NCBI RefSeq assembly: GCF_038051995.1
Contig: NZ_CP150290.1
Span: 1,537,501-1,601,500 of the forward strand
DNA from: Paenibacillus sp. FSL H8-0537
GTDB lineage: Bacteria > Bacillota > Bacilli > Paenibacillales > Paenibacillaceae
Reading direction: 5' to 3'
Length of the DNA: 64,000 nucleotides
Shown here: piece by piece, positions 34,717 to 44,217 of the stretch
How the letters are laid out: the number at the start of each line of letters is the position of its first letter
Position numbering within the stretch: position 1 is the first letter of the stretch
Translations under genes and position numbers: made by a program
The notes under the pieces: model-generated
Databases searched by the model: none
The model's input: the letters and a program-made list of their open reading frames with translations, nothing else
What the model was told of the DNA's origin: nothing

Positions 34717-35859
34717 TTATTTGCCCTGCTGGCGGGCGGCCGTCATTTGCTGCCAGACGGAGCCAGCTGCTTCCTCGCCGCGCTCGATGCGCTCCAAGGC
34801 GATTTGGGCTTGCAGCTGAATTTCGAATTCGCTGTCCTGTGCTGCGATGCGCAGGGCAGGAATGGCCGATTCGTCGCCAACCTCATAAAGGAAACGGGCG
34901 GCCCGCCAGCGCACAAGCTTGTTCGTGTCGCTAAGCGATTCAATCATCGGTGCAGTAGCGGCAGGATCGCCCCAATCGGAGAGCGTGTCGCCAGCCGTTC
35001 TGCGCACCGATACCGATTTGTCGCGGAGCGCCTGGAATAAATAAGGCATCGCTTCAGCTGTGCGAAGGTCGCCCAAATAGACAACGGCTAGCCTTCTGAT
35101 CGACACCGTGTCGTCGGTCAGAGCCTTAGCGAGAAGCGGCAGCAGCTCGGGCTCTGGCGTCAAGCGGTCAAGCGCGGCATAGCGAATGCGCCAGTCCGGC
35201 GATTCCAACAGCTCGGCGATTTCGTTCGCCGCTCGCTGCGCGGGCCTTGCCGGAGTGGCTGCGGCATCGCCGTCCGCTGCGCCTTGCGCCTTCGCGGCGG
35301 CGATCAGCTCATTCAGCCGCTCCGCCGTATAGGCGGCTTCCAGCTCGAGGACGACATCGGCGGCGATCTCCTCGAGCTCGCCATAACGGACGCCGAACTC
35401 CTCAAGCTTGCGTTCGCGAATCATGGAAGAGCCGGCCGCTTCGCTGACAGCGTTCGTGAACAGCTCGGACAGCGCGGATCGGGCTTCGCGCTCGCCGTTT
35501 TTCACGCGTACCTGCATCGGAATGCCCCGATACATCTGTACGAGCACATGCGCCTCGCCATAGCTGTTCTCGGTCAAGGCTGCTTGACCAGCTCCGCTGT
35601 CGTCGCCATGCATCAGCGTTCTTGCTTCGCCGAGAATGAGCGCCCAATCCGCGCTCGATACGCGGTCCAGGGCAATAAAATCAGCGGTGCGGAAAATGCT
35701 GCGCACCCCTTCTATAGCAAGGAGACTTTTCAATGGCTCCGGTGCGTTTTCTGCTTCTTTTTTCGAAAAGGTCTGTCTTACGCCGCGCGGCAGCGATTCA
35801 TCCATATTCAGTTTCATGGAGTTCGGGCTGGGCGTCGGTTCAATGGATAAAAGCTTCAC
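34717..35859 (-). CDS. CvfC-like protein: Nfu-N domain plus HEAT repeats
   Basis: Protein of 380 residues starting at the GTG at 35859, which has GGAGG 9 bases upstream; the in-frame ATG three codons earlier touches the ribosome site. Residues 1-85 form an Nfu/NifU N-terminal-like domain (IEPTPSPNSMKLNM, IFRTADFIALDR). About 100-190 match the conserved virulence factor C region. About 225-375 are HEAT-type repeats (DWRIRYAALDRL, VSIRRLAVVYLGDL, VSVRRTAGDTLSDWGD, LVRWRAARFLYEVGD). In Staphylococcus CvfC affects virulence-factor expression; its chemistry is unknown. Confidence 0.88.
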   Translation of the reverse strand: MKLLSIEPTPSPNSMKLNMDESLPRGVRQTFSKKEAENAPEPLKSLLAIEGVRSIFRTADFIALDRVSSADWALILGEARTLMHGDDSGAGQAALTENSYGEAHVLVQMYRGIPMQVRVKNGEREARSALSELFTNAVSEAAGSSMIRERKLEEFGVRYGELEEIAADVVLELEAAYTAERLNELIAAAKAQGAADGDAAATPARPAQRAANEIAELLESPDWRIRYAALDRLTPEPELLPLLAKALTDDTVSIRRLAVVYLGDLRTAEAMPYLFQALRDKSVSVRRTAGDTLSDWGDPAATAPMIESLSDTNKLVRWRAARFLYEVGDESAIPALRIAAQDSEFEIQLQAQIALERIERGEEAAGSVWQQMTAARQQGK

Positions 35860-35995
35860 ATTTATCATCCTCCGTTCATACAATTCAAAGGTTATGGGTT
35901 TAGTTTACATGAATTTGCAGGAGGATGCGAATTCAAGGTGCATAAGAAGCGGCGGGAAAGTTGCTTCGATCGCTCGTAGTTGGTATCTTAATGCT

Positions 35996-36244
35996 ATAGT
36001 AAGTTGAACAAAAGCTTTGTATGGAGCTTCGGTCGCCACTACGAGAAAGTTTGGACTTACGGCCGCTGTTGTTTTCTGGTTTCTCGATTAATATTCTTCT
36101 TTGAGGAGGAAATCAGAAAACAAAGGCGGACGCTAAGCTAATGCTTACGAAGCGGCTTTCCTACGGAAAGCTGTGGCTCTCTCCAGTTCCAATCTTTCTC
36201 TCCGTTACTCCCTTGCTCCATAACATTTTTGTTCAACTTATATA
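35996..36244. mobile_element. MITE-like element with IS630/Tc1-type ends
   Basis: About 250 bases without a gene, bounded by TAAGTTGAACAAAA (36000-36013) and its perfect complement (36227-36240) with TATA-type flanks. The ends resemble those of the resident IS630 element (TAAGTTGAACTA) but differ after AAC. It is probably a non-autonomous derivative mobilised by a related transposase. Confidence 0.8.
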
Positions 36245-36279
36245 TACTCTATTTTTATAAAGCGTAGGAGGAAGCCAGG

Positions 36280-37419
36280 ATGAAACCCAGAAGATTTGAG
36301 AATCAGCAGCAGGTTGAACAGCATAACTCCTTTAAACAGTTTCAAAGATGGCGCTCGGAAAGATCAAATAAGATTAAAAGCAAAGATTATTCATATACCG
36401 TGCCGAATGTAGCGCCGGATCTGCATTATTTGCATCACAACCGCAAGCATCCTTCCGTCACCTGGGTGGGGCATTCGACTTTTCTGATCCAGATGGCGGG
36501 GCTTAATATTGTGACGGACCCCGTCTGGTCAGGGAATATGGCCTTTGAAAAAAGGCTTGCGCCACCGGGCATCCCCATCAGCGATGTACCCCCGGTTGAC
36601 GTTGTGCTCATTTCCCATTCGCATTATGACCATTTGAACATTAACTCGCTCCGCAAGCTGGGAGGCGTGAAGCAAATTCTCGTCCCCGCGGGGCTTGCAG
36701 GCAAGCTTAAGCTCAAAGGCTTCCGCCGCATCAAGGAGCTGCATTGGTGGGAATCGGTCCATATTCATGGCGTTAAATTCACCTTTGTGCCATCCCAGCA
36801 TTGGACGAGGCGCAATCCGTGGGATACGAACAGCTCGCATTGGGGCGGCTGGGTGATGGAGCCTTATGCCACGATGCCAAGCGGAAGCGGCGACCACTCG
36901 CACGAGCAAGTTCAACTGCACGGCATGGGCGGCAGTGCCAGTGTGGCGGAGCGAGAGCAGCAGACAGTGGAAGCGCCAGAAGCAAAAGCTGCCGAGGCAG
37001 CAAAAGCATCAGTAGGAGTTGAGCGCCCTGGACATTCCCATGGACCGGGACATGCTGCCCGTCCTGTAGCGGGAATTGCGCCTACCGTCTATTTTGCAGG
37101 TGACAGCGGATATTTTCCCGGCTTCAAGGATATCGGACGCAAGTTCCATATCGATGTTGCCCTCATGCCAATAGGCGCCTATGAGCCGGAATGGTTCATG
37201 GGACCGCAGCATGTGACGCCAGAGGAGTCGTTGCAGGCATTCGAGGATGTAGAGGCGAAGTTTTTTGTGCCCATGCATTACGGTGCCTTTAAGCTGGCCG
37301 ATGATACGCCGCGCGAAGCGCTGGACCGCCTTGAAGCTTGCCGGGAGAGCCGATGCATTGAGGAAGAGCGTATTGTTGTGCTGCCTCATGGGGAATCCTG
37401 GCGGCTTGCAGGACTATAA
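36280..37419 (+). CDS. Metallo-beta-lactamase-fold hydrolase (NAPE-PLD/UlaG type) with His-rich insertion
   Basis: Protein of 379 residues. The N-terminus and VTWVGHSTFLIQMAGLNIVT are typical of the NAPE-PLD-like branch. The metal site is HSHYDHLN (HxHxDH, near 113-118), then FVPSQHWTRR, YFAGDSGYFPGF (bridging Asp) and PMHYGAFKLA (terminal His). An insertion of about 70 residues (about 200-270) between WGGWVMEPYA and PTVYFAGD is rich in Ala, Glu and His (GDHSHEQ, HSHGPGHAA) and is not normal for the fold. GTAGGAGGAA precedes the ATG. The substrate is unknown. Confidence 0.9.
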   Translation: MKPRRFENQQQVEQHNSFKQFQRWRSERSNKIKSKDYSYTVPNVAPDLHYLHHNRKHPSVTWVGHSTFLIQMAGLNIVTDPVWSGNMAFEKRLAPPGIPISDVPPVDVVLISHSHYDHLNINSLRKLGGVKQILVPAGLAGKLKLKGFRRIKELHWWESVHIHGVKFTFVPSQHWTRRNPWDTNSSHWGGWVMEPYATMPSGSGDHSHEQVQLHGMGGSASVAEREQQTVEAPEAKAAEAAKASVGVERPGHSHGPGHAARPVAGIAPTVYFAGDSGYFPGFKDIGRKFHIDVALMPIGAYEPEWFMGPQHVTPEESLQAFEDVEAKFFVPMHYGAFKLADDTPREALDRLEACRESRCIEEERIVVLPHGESWRLAGL

Positions 37420-37555
37420 ATGCCAAACGCGGACAAGAGAAAGCCAAAACTGTGAAATGACTTCCCGGCCGCTTCATGCGTATACTTAGTAAGTAGGCAA
37501 ACAGAATGAACGGCAATAATAAATGACAGCGCATCGTTATTAGGAGGAGCATGTA

Positions 37556-38626
37556 ATGAGTCAACCGATTCGTATAGGAATTATTGGGGCCGGAGCTATC
37601 GGCAAGGTGCATATGGAAACGTTTCAAAAGGTAGGAGCGGAAGCCGCAATCGTAACGGCGGTAACGGACGTATACTTGCCGCTTGCCGAGCAGCGCGCAG
37701 CGGAATTTGGCATAACGACGATTCATGAAAGCCCGCAGGCGCTGCTCGAGGATCCGGAGCTGGATGCGGTCATCATCGGCGTACCAAACCAATTTCACGC
37801 GCCTTTAGCGATTGAGGCATTGAAGCAGGGCAAGCATGTGCTGCTGGAGAAGCCGATGGCTATTGATGCCGAAGCGGCCCGCAACATCTATGAAGCTTCG
37901 CAGGCTGCGGGCAAGGTGCTTATGATGGCGCATCAAATGCGCTGGCTCGGCATTAACCGTGCGATTAAAGCGCGTGTGGAAAATGGCGATCTCGGCTCGA
38001 TCTACAATGTGAAAACCGGATGGTTCCGCAAAAAAGGCATTCCAGGCTGGGGTTCATGGTTTACCCGCAAGGATCAGGCAGGCGGTGGTCCGCTGATCGA
38101 CATTGGCGTGCATATGCTTGATCTGTCGCTGTATTTAATGGGTAACCCGCGCCCCGTATCGGTATATGGCTCGACGTATGCCGAGTTTGGTCCGAAGCGC
38201 CGCGGCATGGGCACTTGGGGCACACCGAATTGGGACGGCTATTATGATGTAGAGGACTTGGCAACGGCGCTTATCAAGTTTGAAAATGGCGCGACGTTGT
38301 CGCTGGACGTCAGCTGGGCCGCGCATTCGGCTTCGCTTAGCGAGGAGCCGTTCATCCATTTGATGGGCACGGAGGGCGGTGCAGCGCTTGTTGGCACCAA
38401 TGGCTGCTACGTTACCCATGAGGATGATAAAGTTGTGGAATCAGAAATCACGCCATTTGATGGGGAAGAGGATCGCGTGCTGCTGAGCAGGCATTTCATC
38501 GACTGCATTAACGAAGGCAAGCAGCCGATTGCTTCGGCGCTGAGCGGTTATACGAACAGCCGGATTTTGGATGCGATTTATGAATCGTCCCGTACAGGAA
38601 ATGAAGTGAAGCTGCACTGGGACTAA
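37556..38626 (+). CDS. Gfo/Idh/MocA-family oxidoreductase
   Basis: NAD(P)-dependent sugar or inositol dehydrogenase-like protein of 356 residues. The Rossmann site is IGIIGAGAIGKVHMETFQKV, and KHVLLEKPMAIDAEAA (Lys near 98) is the family catalytic block. GGGPLIDIGVHMLDLSLYLMG (about 178-198) has the conserved Asp and His. The ribosome site GGAGGAG is clear. It is monocistronic as far as I can see; the natural substrate cannot be deduced. Confidence 0.93.
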   Translation: MSQPIRIGIIGAGAIGKVHMETFQKVGAEAAIVTAVTDVYLPLAEQRAAEFGITTIHESPQALLEDPELDAVIIGVPNQFHAPLAIEALKQGKHVLLEKPMAIDAEAARNIYEASQAAGKVLMMAHQMRWLGINRAIKARVENGDLGSIYNVKTGWFRKKGIPGWGSWFTRKDQAGGGPLIDIGVHMLDLSLYLMGNPRPVSVYGSTYAEFGPKRRGMGTWGTPNWDGYYDVEDLATALIKFENGATLSLDVSWAAHSASLSEEPFIHLMGTEGGAALVGTNGCYVTHEDDKVVESEITPFDGEEDRVLLSRHFIDCINEGKQPIASALSGYTNSRILDAIYESSRTGNEVKLHWD

Positions 38627-38852
38627 GCCCTTGTGCAGGAGTAGCAGCGCTCAAGCCCTGATGTGGACTTGCTGGCGCAGGGCGCAGATGAAGCAAGGTC
38701 CCGAAAGGCCGCTGTTTGAAAAGGCGGCTTCACCGGGGCCTGTTCGCGCGGAAAAATGCAGTGAATTGACAATTCGAGGTTCGTTTGCGGGCATACTGTG
38801 CTATAATAATGCAAGATAATGAGAATGAATGTGAAGGACGGGATTGCGAACC

Positions 38853-40472
38853 ATGATTAGTACTACTGGCATAACGCTTCGATTTGGGAAGCGGGCGCTT
38901 TTTGAAGATGTTAGCATTAAGTTTACGCCGGGCAACTGCTACGGCCTTATTGGCGCGAACGGCGCAGGTAAATCAACGTTTTTGAAAATTATGTCCGGAG
39001 AAGTAGAGCAATCGAGCGGTGAGGTTCATATTACACCGGGCGAGCGTCTTGCTGTATTGAGACAGAACCATTTTGAATATGACGAGTTTGCCGTTATTGA
39101 AACGGTAATGATGGGCCACAAGAAGCTTTATGATGTAATGAAAGAGAAGGACGCGCTGTATGCCAAAGCTGACTTTACTGATGAAGACGGCATGCGCGCA
39201 GGCGAGCTGGAAGCTGAATTCGCCGATATGAACGGCTGGGAAGCTGAGTCACAAGCAGCAGAAATGCTGAACGGCCTGGGCATTACGCCTGATCTGCATG
39301 ACAAGACGATGTCTGAGCTGAGCGGTAACGAGAAGGTACGTGTATTGCTCGCGCAAGCGTTGTTCGGCGAACCGAATATTTTGCTGCTCGATGAGCCTAC
39401 CAACCATTTGGACATTGAGTCGATTCGCTGGTTAGAAGATTTCCTTGCAAAATATGAAGGAACCGTCGTCGTGGTCAGCCATGACCGTCACTTCCTGAAT
39501 ACGGTATGTACGCATATCGCCGATATCGATTTCGGTAAAATCCAGATGTATGTCGGCAACTACGACTTCTGGTACGAGTCCAGCCAGCTGGCGCTTTCCT
39601 TGATGCGCGGCGAGAACAAGAAGAAGGAAGACAAAATTAAAGAGCTGCAGGCGTTCATTCAGCGTTTCAGCGCGAATAAATCGAAATCCAAGCAGGCGAC
39701 TTCCCGTAAGAAGCTGCTTGATAAAATTTCCCTCGATGACATTCGTCCTTCGAACCGGAAATATCCGTTTATCAACTTCAAGGGTGAGCGCGAAGCAGGC
39801 AAATCGCTGTTGCTCGTAGAAGGCTTGACGAAGTCGGTGGATGGCGTGAAGGTGCTGGATAACCTGACGATTGCCGTTAATAAAGGTGATAAAATCGCTT
39901 TTGTTGGCCCGAACGAACAGCCGAAGACGTTGTTGTTCCAAGTGCTGATGGGCGAGGTTGAAGCGGACGCGGGTACGTACCAGTGGGGCGTTACAACAAC
40001 GCAGGGCTACTTCCCGAAAGACAACTCGTCTTATTTCGACGGTGTTGATCTGAACTTGGTCGAGTGGCTGCGCCAGTATTCCAAAGATCCGGATGAGACG
40101 TTCATCCGCGGCTTCCTCGGACGGATGCTGTTCTCCGGCGACGATGCGATTAAGAAAGCAAGCGTATTGTCCGGTGGAGAGAAAGTCCGCTGCATGCTGT
40201 CCAAAATCATGCTCAGCGGCTCGAACGTATTCCTAATGGATGAGCCAACGAATCACTTGGATCTCGAATCCATTACAGCGCTCAATAACGGCCTGATCGA
40301 TACGGATAGCACGATTCTGTTCACTTCGCATGACCATCAGTTCGTTCAAACGATTGCGAACCGTATTATGGAGATTACGCCTAATGGACTGATCGACCGC
40401 ATGATGACGTATGATGAGTACCTTGAAAGCGATGAGGTTAAAGCGCTTCGGGAAAAAATGTACGCCGAATAA
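38853..40472 (+). CDS. ABC-F family ATPase (YkpA/YbiT-like)
   Basis: Soluble tandem ABC ATPase of 539 residues without membrane domains. NBD1 has Walker A GANGAGKST, signature LSGNEKVRV and Walker B LLLDEPTNHLD. A charged linker follows (about 245-300, KKKEDKIKELQ). NBD2 has LSGGEKVRC and VFLMDEPTNHLD, but its Walker A is degenerate (VGPNEQPKTL). B. subtilis YkpA, as I recall it, also lacks a canonical second Walker A. ABC-F proteins act on the ribosome. I use the ATG at 38853, which matches homologue starts; a TTG three codons earlier has the better-placed AAGGA. Confidence 0.93.
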   Translation: MISTTGITLRFGKRALFEDVSIKFTPGNCYGLIGANGAGKSTFLKIMSGEVEQSSGEVHITPGERLAVLRQNHFEYDEFAVIETVMMGHKKLYDVMKEKDALYAKADFTDEDGMRAGELEAEFADMNGWEAESQAAEMLNGLGITPDLHDKTMSELSGNEKVRVLLAQALFGEPNILLLDEPTNHLDIESIRWLEDFLAKYEGTVVVVSHDRHFLNTVCTHIADIDFGKIQMYVGNYDFWYESSQLALSLMRGENKKKEDKIKELQAFIQRFSANKSKSKQATSRKKLLDKISLDDIRPSNRKYPFINFKGEREAGKSLLLVEGLTKSVDGVKVLDNLTIAVNKGDKIAFVGPNEQPKTLLFQVLMGEVEADAGTYQWGVTTTQGYFPKDNSSYFDGVDLNLVEWLRQYSKDPDETFIRGFLGRMLFSGDDAIKKASVLSGGEKVRCMLSKIMLSGSNVFLMDEPTNHLDLESITALNNGLIDTDSTILFTSHDHQFVQTIANRIMEITPNGLIDRMMTYDEYLESDEVKALREKMYAE

Positions 40473-40500
40473 TAGAGCTGCATTCAGCTTGAAATAGAGA

Positions 40501-40543
40501 AAGGCTGCCCTCGTCTGTATGGACGATAGGGCAGCCTTTTTTT
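40501..40543 (+). terminator. Terminator of the ABC-F gene
   Basis: AAGGCTGCCCTCGTC pairs with GACGATAGGGCAGCCTT (small bulge) and is followed by T residues. Confidence 0.88.
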
Positions 40544-40608
40544 GTGTTTGATGCAGCAGCTTTTATAGTATTTAGACTTTCGGAGAATGTATAAAGCTCG
40601 GCATTAGA

Positions 40609-41772
40609 CTATTCTTTATGCTGATTCCATTCCAGCAGCTGATGCTGCAAATGGACAATTAGCTTGTCGACATCTTGTAGAAAAGTGTCTCTGGCTTCCG
40701 TTTCCATGCTTTCAAGTGCTTTCGCCAGCGGCGGTGCGCCCGCAGCTTCCAGCGTCGTCATTAACTGCTGAAGCTGAGCTAGAACAGGTGGCATCCCATC
40801 AAGGCCCGCTTCTGCTTCGGCAGTTGCGAGTGTCGCTACGGCGGTAACAGGCGGAGCTGCTACAGGCACATTAGCAGCTGCCGGTTGGGCGGCCGAAACA
40901 GCAGCGCTATCAACAGAAGCCGTATTAGCAGCAAGCGAAGCGCTATGATTAGGCAGATTGTCCATTACGCCACCCAGCGGCTGATCTTGCTGCTCTACAG
41001 ATGGCTGCTCGGCTTGTAACGAAGCAGCTTTCTTTTTAGCTTCTGCCGGCTTGGCCCGCTCGGCTTTATTGTTCTGGCGAACGGACCATGTTTCGAGCAG
41101 TCCGGGACCGTTCTTGAACAGCAGCTTCTCTTTCGTGCTTGCTGAAATATCTGGGTCCTTGAATAGCTTAGCGATTTTCTTGACATCGCTGACGGGCATC
41201 TCGTCACGCGCGAAAATAAGCGCGAGCGGGTCGCGCAGCTCCATCGGCAAGTCTTTAATCGGAAGCAGCTGATCTTCCGTCAGCACATCCTTGCGGATCG
41301 CTGTGCCGCTGACGATCCGCTTCTTGACCGCGCTGCTGAATTTGAGCAGCTCGCATTTATTTTTAATATACGATTCCGGCTTGCTGAGCTTGCTCGCAAG
41401 AAATTTAACGGAGCTGCTAAACTTCTCGTTGTTCAGCAGCTTGTGAAACGCCTCCGCCTCTTCAATCGGCGAGAAGCCCTCGCGCGTCAAATTTTCGGCA
41501 ATTTGCTCCAAATAAATATCCATTTCATTGGTCATCGTCGAGACGATGCAAGGAATCGTCCGCTTCCCAAGCGCGATGCAAGCTTTGTATCGGCGGTTGC
41601 CATATATAATTTTGTAGCGTCCGTTATCTGTTTTTCTGACTTTAATAGGCGACAGCAGGCCAAGCTCCTCGATGCTAGTTATGAGCTCCTGCAGCGACTG
41701 CTCGTCGAATTGGTAGCGGGGCTGGTCCGTATCTTCATCAATCAGATTAATATCCATTTGTATAATGTCCAT
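40609..41772 (-). CDS. ParB/RepB/Spo0J-family protein, no ParA partner
   Basis: Protein of 387 residues from the ATG at 41772 with GGAG 7 bases upstream. The N-terminal ParB/sulfiredoxin-like domain has LIDEDTDQPRYQFDE, SIEELGLLSPIKVRK and GNRRYKACIALG, the nucleotide-binding box where GERRxRA is usual, then AENLTREGFSPIEEAEAF. A helix-turn-helix spans about 130-160 (VKFLASKLSKPESYIKNKCE). The last 150 residues are an Ala/Pro-rich linker and a short helix. It resembles plasmid-type or nucleoid-occlusion ParB proteins, but no parA gene or parS-like repeat is visible nearby. Confidence 0.87.
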   Translation of the reverse strand: MDIIQMDINLIDEDTDQPRYQFDEQSLQELITSIEELGLLSPIKVRKTDNGRYKIIYGNRRYKACIALGKRTIPCIVSTMTNEMDIYLEQIAENLTREGFSPIEEAEAFHKLLNNEKFSSSVKFLASKLSKPESYIKNKCELLKFSSAVKKRIVSGTAIRKDVLTEDQLLPIKDLPMELRDPLALIFARDEMPVSDVKKIAKLFKDPDISASTKEKLLFKNGPGLLETWSVRQNNKAERAKPAEAKKKAASLQAEQPSVEQQDQPLGGVMDNLPNHSASLAANTASVDSAAVSAAQPAAANVPVAAPPVTAVATLATAEAEAGLDGMPPVLAQLQQLMTTLEAAGAPPLAKALESMETEARDTFLQDVDKLIVHLQHQLLEWNQHKE

Positions 41773-41949
41773 ATCTACTCTCCTATCTATAAACCAGGCT
41801 TCCATGCCGGAGTGGCAGGGCTTATGGGCCAACCTTAATTATATAACAAGGAGGGCCTTCGGGGAAATGAAGGCCCTTGGAATAACTGGATTTTTTGCTT
41901 CTATTTCTCTGCAAAACGGGTGCCGCCTGCAAAAGAAGGCATCGTTCAT

Positions 41950-43677
41950 TTACAATTGCTCGGTTTTGAAGCGGCCAATGAGTGCATTCAGCTCTTTAGA
42001 GAGCTGGCGCAGCGATTCCGCTGAGAGGCTGATTTCATTCATCGAGGCAAGCTGCAGCCCAGAAGCGTCAGCGACCTGTTCAAAGCGCGAGGCCGACCCG
42101 CGGGAAATGCTCTCCATATCCTCGATGGAGGCAGCGACCTCCTGCGATCCGGCGGACAGCTGCTCGGAGGCGGCAGATACTTCATGCAGGCGCTCATTAA
42201 TTGTGCCAATGCCGGAATGGATAGAGGCGAACGATGCTCCTGCCTCCTGGACAACGCTTAGACCTGCGAGTACTTCCGTGTTGCTCGCCTCCATCTGCCC
42301 AGACAAATCAGAAGTATGGCGGACAATTTCTGCGATGAGCGTCGCCACATGCTCGGAGGATTCCTGTGATTGGGTAGCGAGCTTTCTCACCTCGGAGGCG
42401 ACGACGGCGAAGCCGCGTCCTTCCTCGCCCGCACGGGCAGCCTCGATTCCGGCATTAAGGGCAAGCAAATTGGTCTGTGCGGCAATCCCTTTCATAATCG
42501 AAATAATTTCGACAATTTTGCCGGAATGCTGCTCCAGCTGTGCAGACGTTTCGCTCATTTTGGAAGTGGCGGCATGAATGGTGTCCATCCGCTGAATGAC
42601 TGCGGAGATCGCTTCCTCGCCATTTTTAGCGCTGCTGGTCGTTGCTTCCGATACGGATGAGACGATGGCAGCGGAATGGGCAATATGCTGCATGCTGGAG
42701 GTTATCGCCTCCATCGCATGCGTAACTTCCCCAGCGCGTACAACCTGTGCGGCAGCACCCTCCGACGTTTGCTGAATGCTGTCCGTAATCGTAACGCCTG
42801 CTTCCTTCGTCGCAAGGGAATGGGAAGAAACGGCTTCGGCGGCGGTTAGCAGCCGATCTGAGCTGCTGCGTATGCCGCTAATGACCGTACGTGTATCTTC
42901 TACTAATGCCTTGAAGGCGGCTGCCAGCTGCCCGACCTCATCCTTGCGGTCTAGATCAATAGCGACCGTCAAGTCGCCGCTGCCGACACGGGCAATCAGC
43001 TTTTTGAGCTGGACGAGCGGCCCTGTCAAATAACGGGCCAGCAAATAAACGAGCAGCAGACTGAGCGCAAAAATCCCCAGCGCCATCCAAATCATCGTAT
43101 TGCGATTTTGCTCCATCAGCTCGTAAACCTTCGTGGCATCGAGATCAGCGCCGACGAGGCCAAGCAGCTTGCCATCGGCAGACATAATCGGCACATAAGC
43201 GGATAAAGTTGACCCATATTCATCCTGAGTCAGCTCGCCAATGCTGGGCTTCATCTCTTGGAAGGTTGTAATCATACCCGCGTAGGGATTCTCTTCAACC
43301 GAACCGAAGGGGGAGAAATCATCCTCTGCTACGTCCTGGGGGGCGCCATCCACGACATAAAAATAAACCGGCTGTCCGCCTTCTTCTCTCATGCCGAGCG
43401 TATACAAGTATTTTAAACCGTTCGCTTCCCGCATATCGTTAAGCTGCGTACGAAGCTCATTGTAATAATCGCTCTGCTCCATGCCTTTGCTGAGCTTATC
43501 GAATTGCTGCGTATCAACAAGACTGGCTGCACGCTCAGCAACGGATTGCGCTTGCATACCCATCGAATTTTCCACCAAATGGGCGGAGGCACGATACAAG
43601 GTAATTCCAAGCACCGAACCAATAATAAGCAAAATAATAGAGAAAAACATAAAAATACGCATAAACAAGCTATTCAT
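41950..43677 (-). CDS. Methyl-accepting chemotaxis protein
   Basis: Membrane chemoreceptor of 575 residues. The start is the ATG at 43677 (GGGAGG 12 bases upstream; TTG one codon earlier is possible). Transmembrane helix 1 is at about 5-28, an extracellular Cache-type sensor at about 30-200 (ending [20 protein letters not shown]), and helix 2 at about 205-225. HAMP is at about 226-280 ([20 protein letters not shown]). The signalling tip [20 protein letters not shown] lies near 425. It should act on CheA/CheW; the ligand is unknown. No che genes adjoin it. Confidence 0.94.
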   Translation of the reverse strand: MNSLFMRIFMFFSIILLIIGSVLGITLYRASAHLVENSMGMQAQSVAERAASLVDTQQFDKLSKGMEQSDYYNELRTQLNDMREANGLKYLYTLGMREEGGQPVYFYVVDGAPQDVAEDDFSPFGSVEENPYAGMITTFQEMKPSIGELTQDEYGSTLSAYVPIMSADGKLLGLVGADLDATKVYELMEQNRNTMIWMALGIFALSLLLVYLLARYLTGPLVQLKKLIARVGSGDLTVAIDLDRKDEVGQLAAAFKALVEDTRTVISGIRSSSDRLLTAAEAVSSHSLATKEAGVTITDSIQQTSEGAAAQVVRAGEVTHAMEAITSSMQHIAHSAAIVSSVSEATTSSAKNGEEAISAVIQRMDTIHAATSKMSETSAQLEQHSGKIVEIISIMKGIAAQTNLLALNAGIEAARAGEEGRGFAVVASEVRKLATQSQESSEHVATLIAEIVRHTSDLSGQMEASNTEVLAGLSVVQEAGASFASIHSGIGTINERLHEVSAASEQLSAGSQEVAASIEDMESISRGSASRFEQVADASGLQLASMNEISLSAESLRQLSKELNALIGRFKTEQL

Positions 43678-43901
43678 CAATGAAAGCAGCCTCCCTGGCA
43701 TCTTTTGCAGCAATAGTCCGTAAGTCTCACTACCTATATGTATCGGCAAAAATAGTAAGCGTTATTAGGGAGAGCAGAGGGCCAATCACAAACAAACAGA
43801 AATATGCTGTAATCGCACCATAAGAATCTTTCATAGAAAGTGGAGCATATCTTATTTTTGCGATAGAAAGAATCAAAAAATCAAACAAATTTTAAGTTAT
43901 G

Positions 43902-44217
43902 TGACGGGGCTGCATGCGGAGGAAGGGCTACTCTTAAATGCGCCGATTGCGGAAAATATTACACTGACGAATCTCCCGCACGTTTCGCGAGCCGGATTTA
44001 TACGCAGCGGATAAGAAGCCGCTTATGCGAGAGATTTGATGGACCGCCTGGAAATTACAGGCGAAGAGACGGAGCAGCCGATGCATCTCAGCGGCGGCAA
44101 ACAGAAGAAGGTCATTTTAGCCAAATGGCTGTTCAGCAATGCCCGTATTTTCATAATTGAAGAGCCGACAGCGGGCATTGACGTCGTTTCCAAAATCGAC
44201 ATTTACAACAGGCTGAT
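43902..44217 (+). pseudogene. Fragment of a sugar ABC transporter ATP-binding protein (RbsA/MglA type)
   Basis: The frame reads EEGLLLNAPIAENITLTNL, then an in-frame TAA near 44011, then RDLMDRLEITG, the signature LSGGKQKKVILAKWL and Walker B-like IFIIEEPTAGIDV, before stopping in the middle of the domain. This is the second NBD of a tandem sugar ABC ATPase. The first NBD and Walker A are missing and the C-terminal end is replaced by another gene fragment. It is clearly nonfunctional. Confidence 0.85.
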
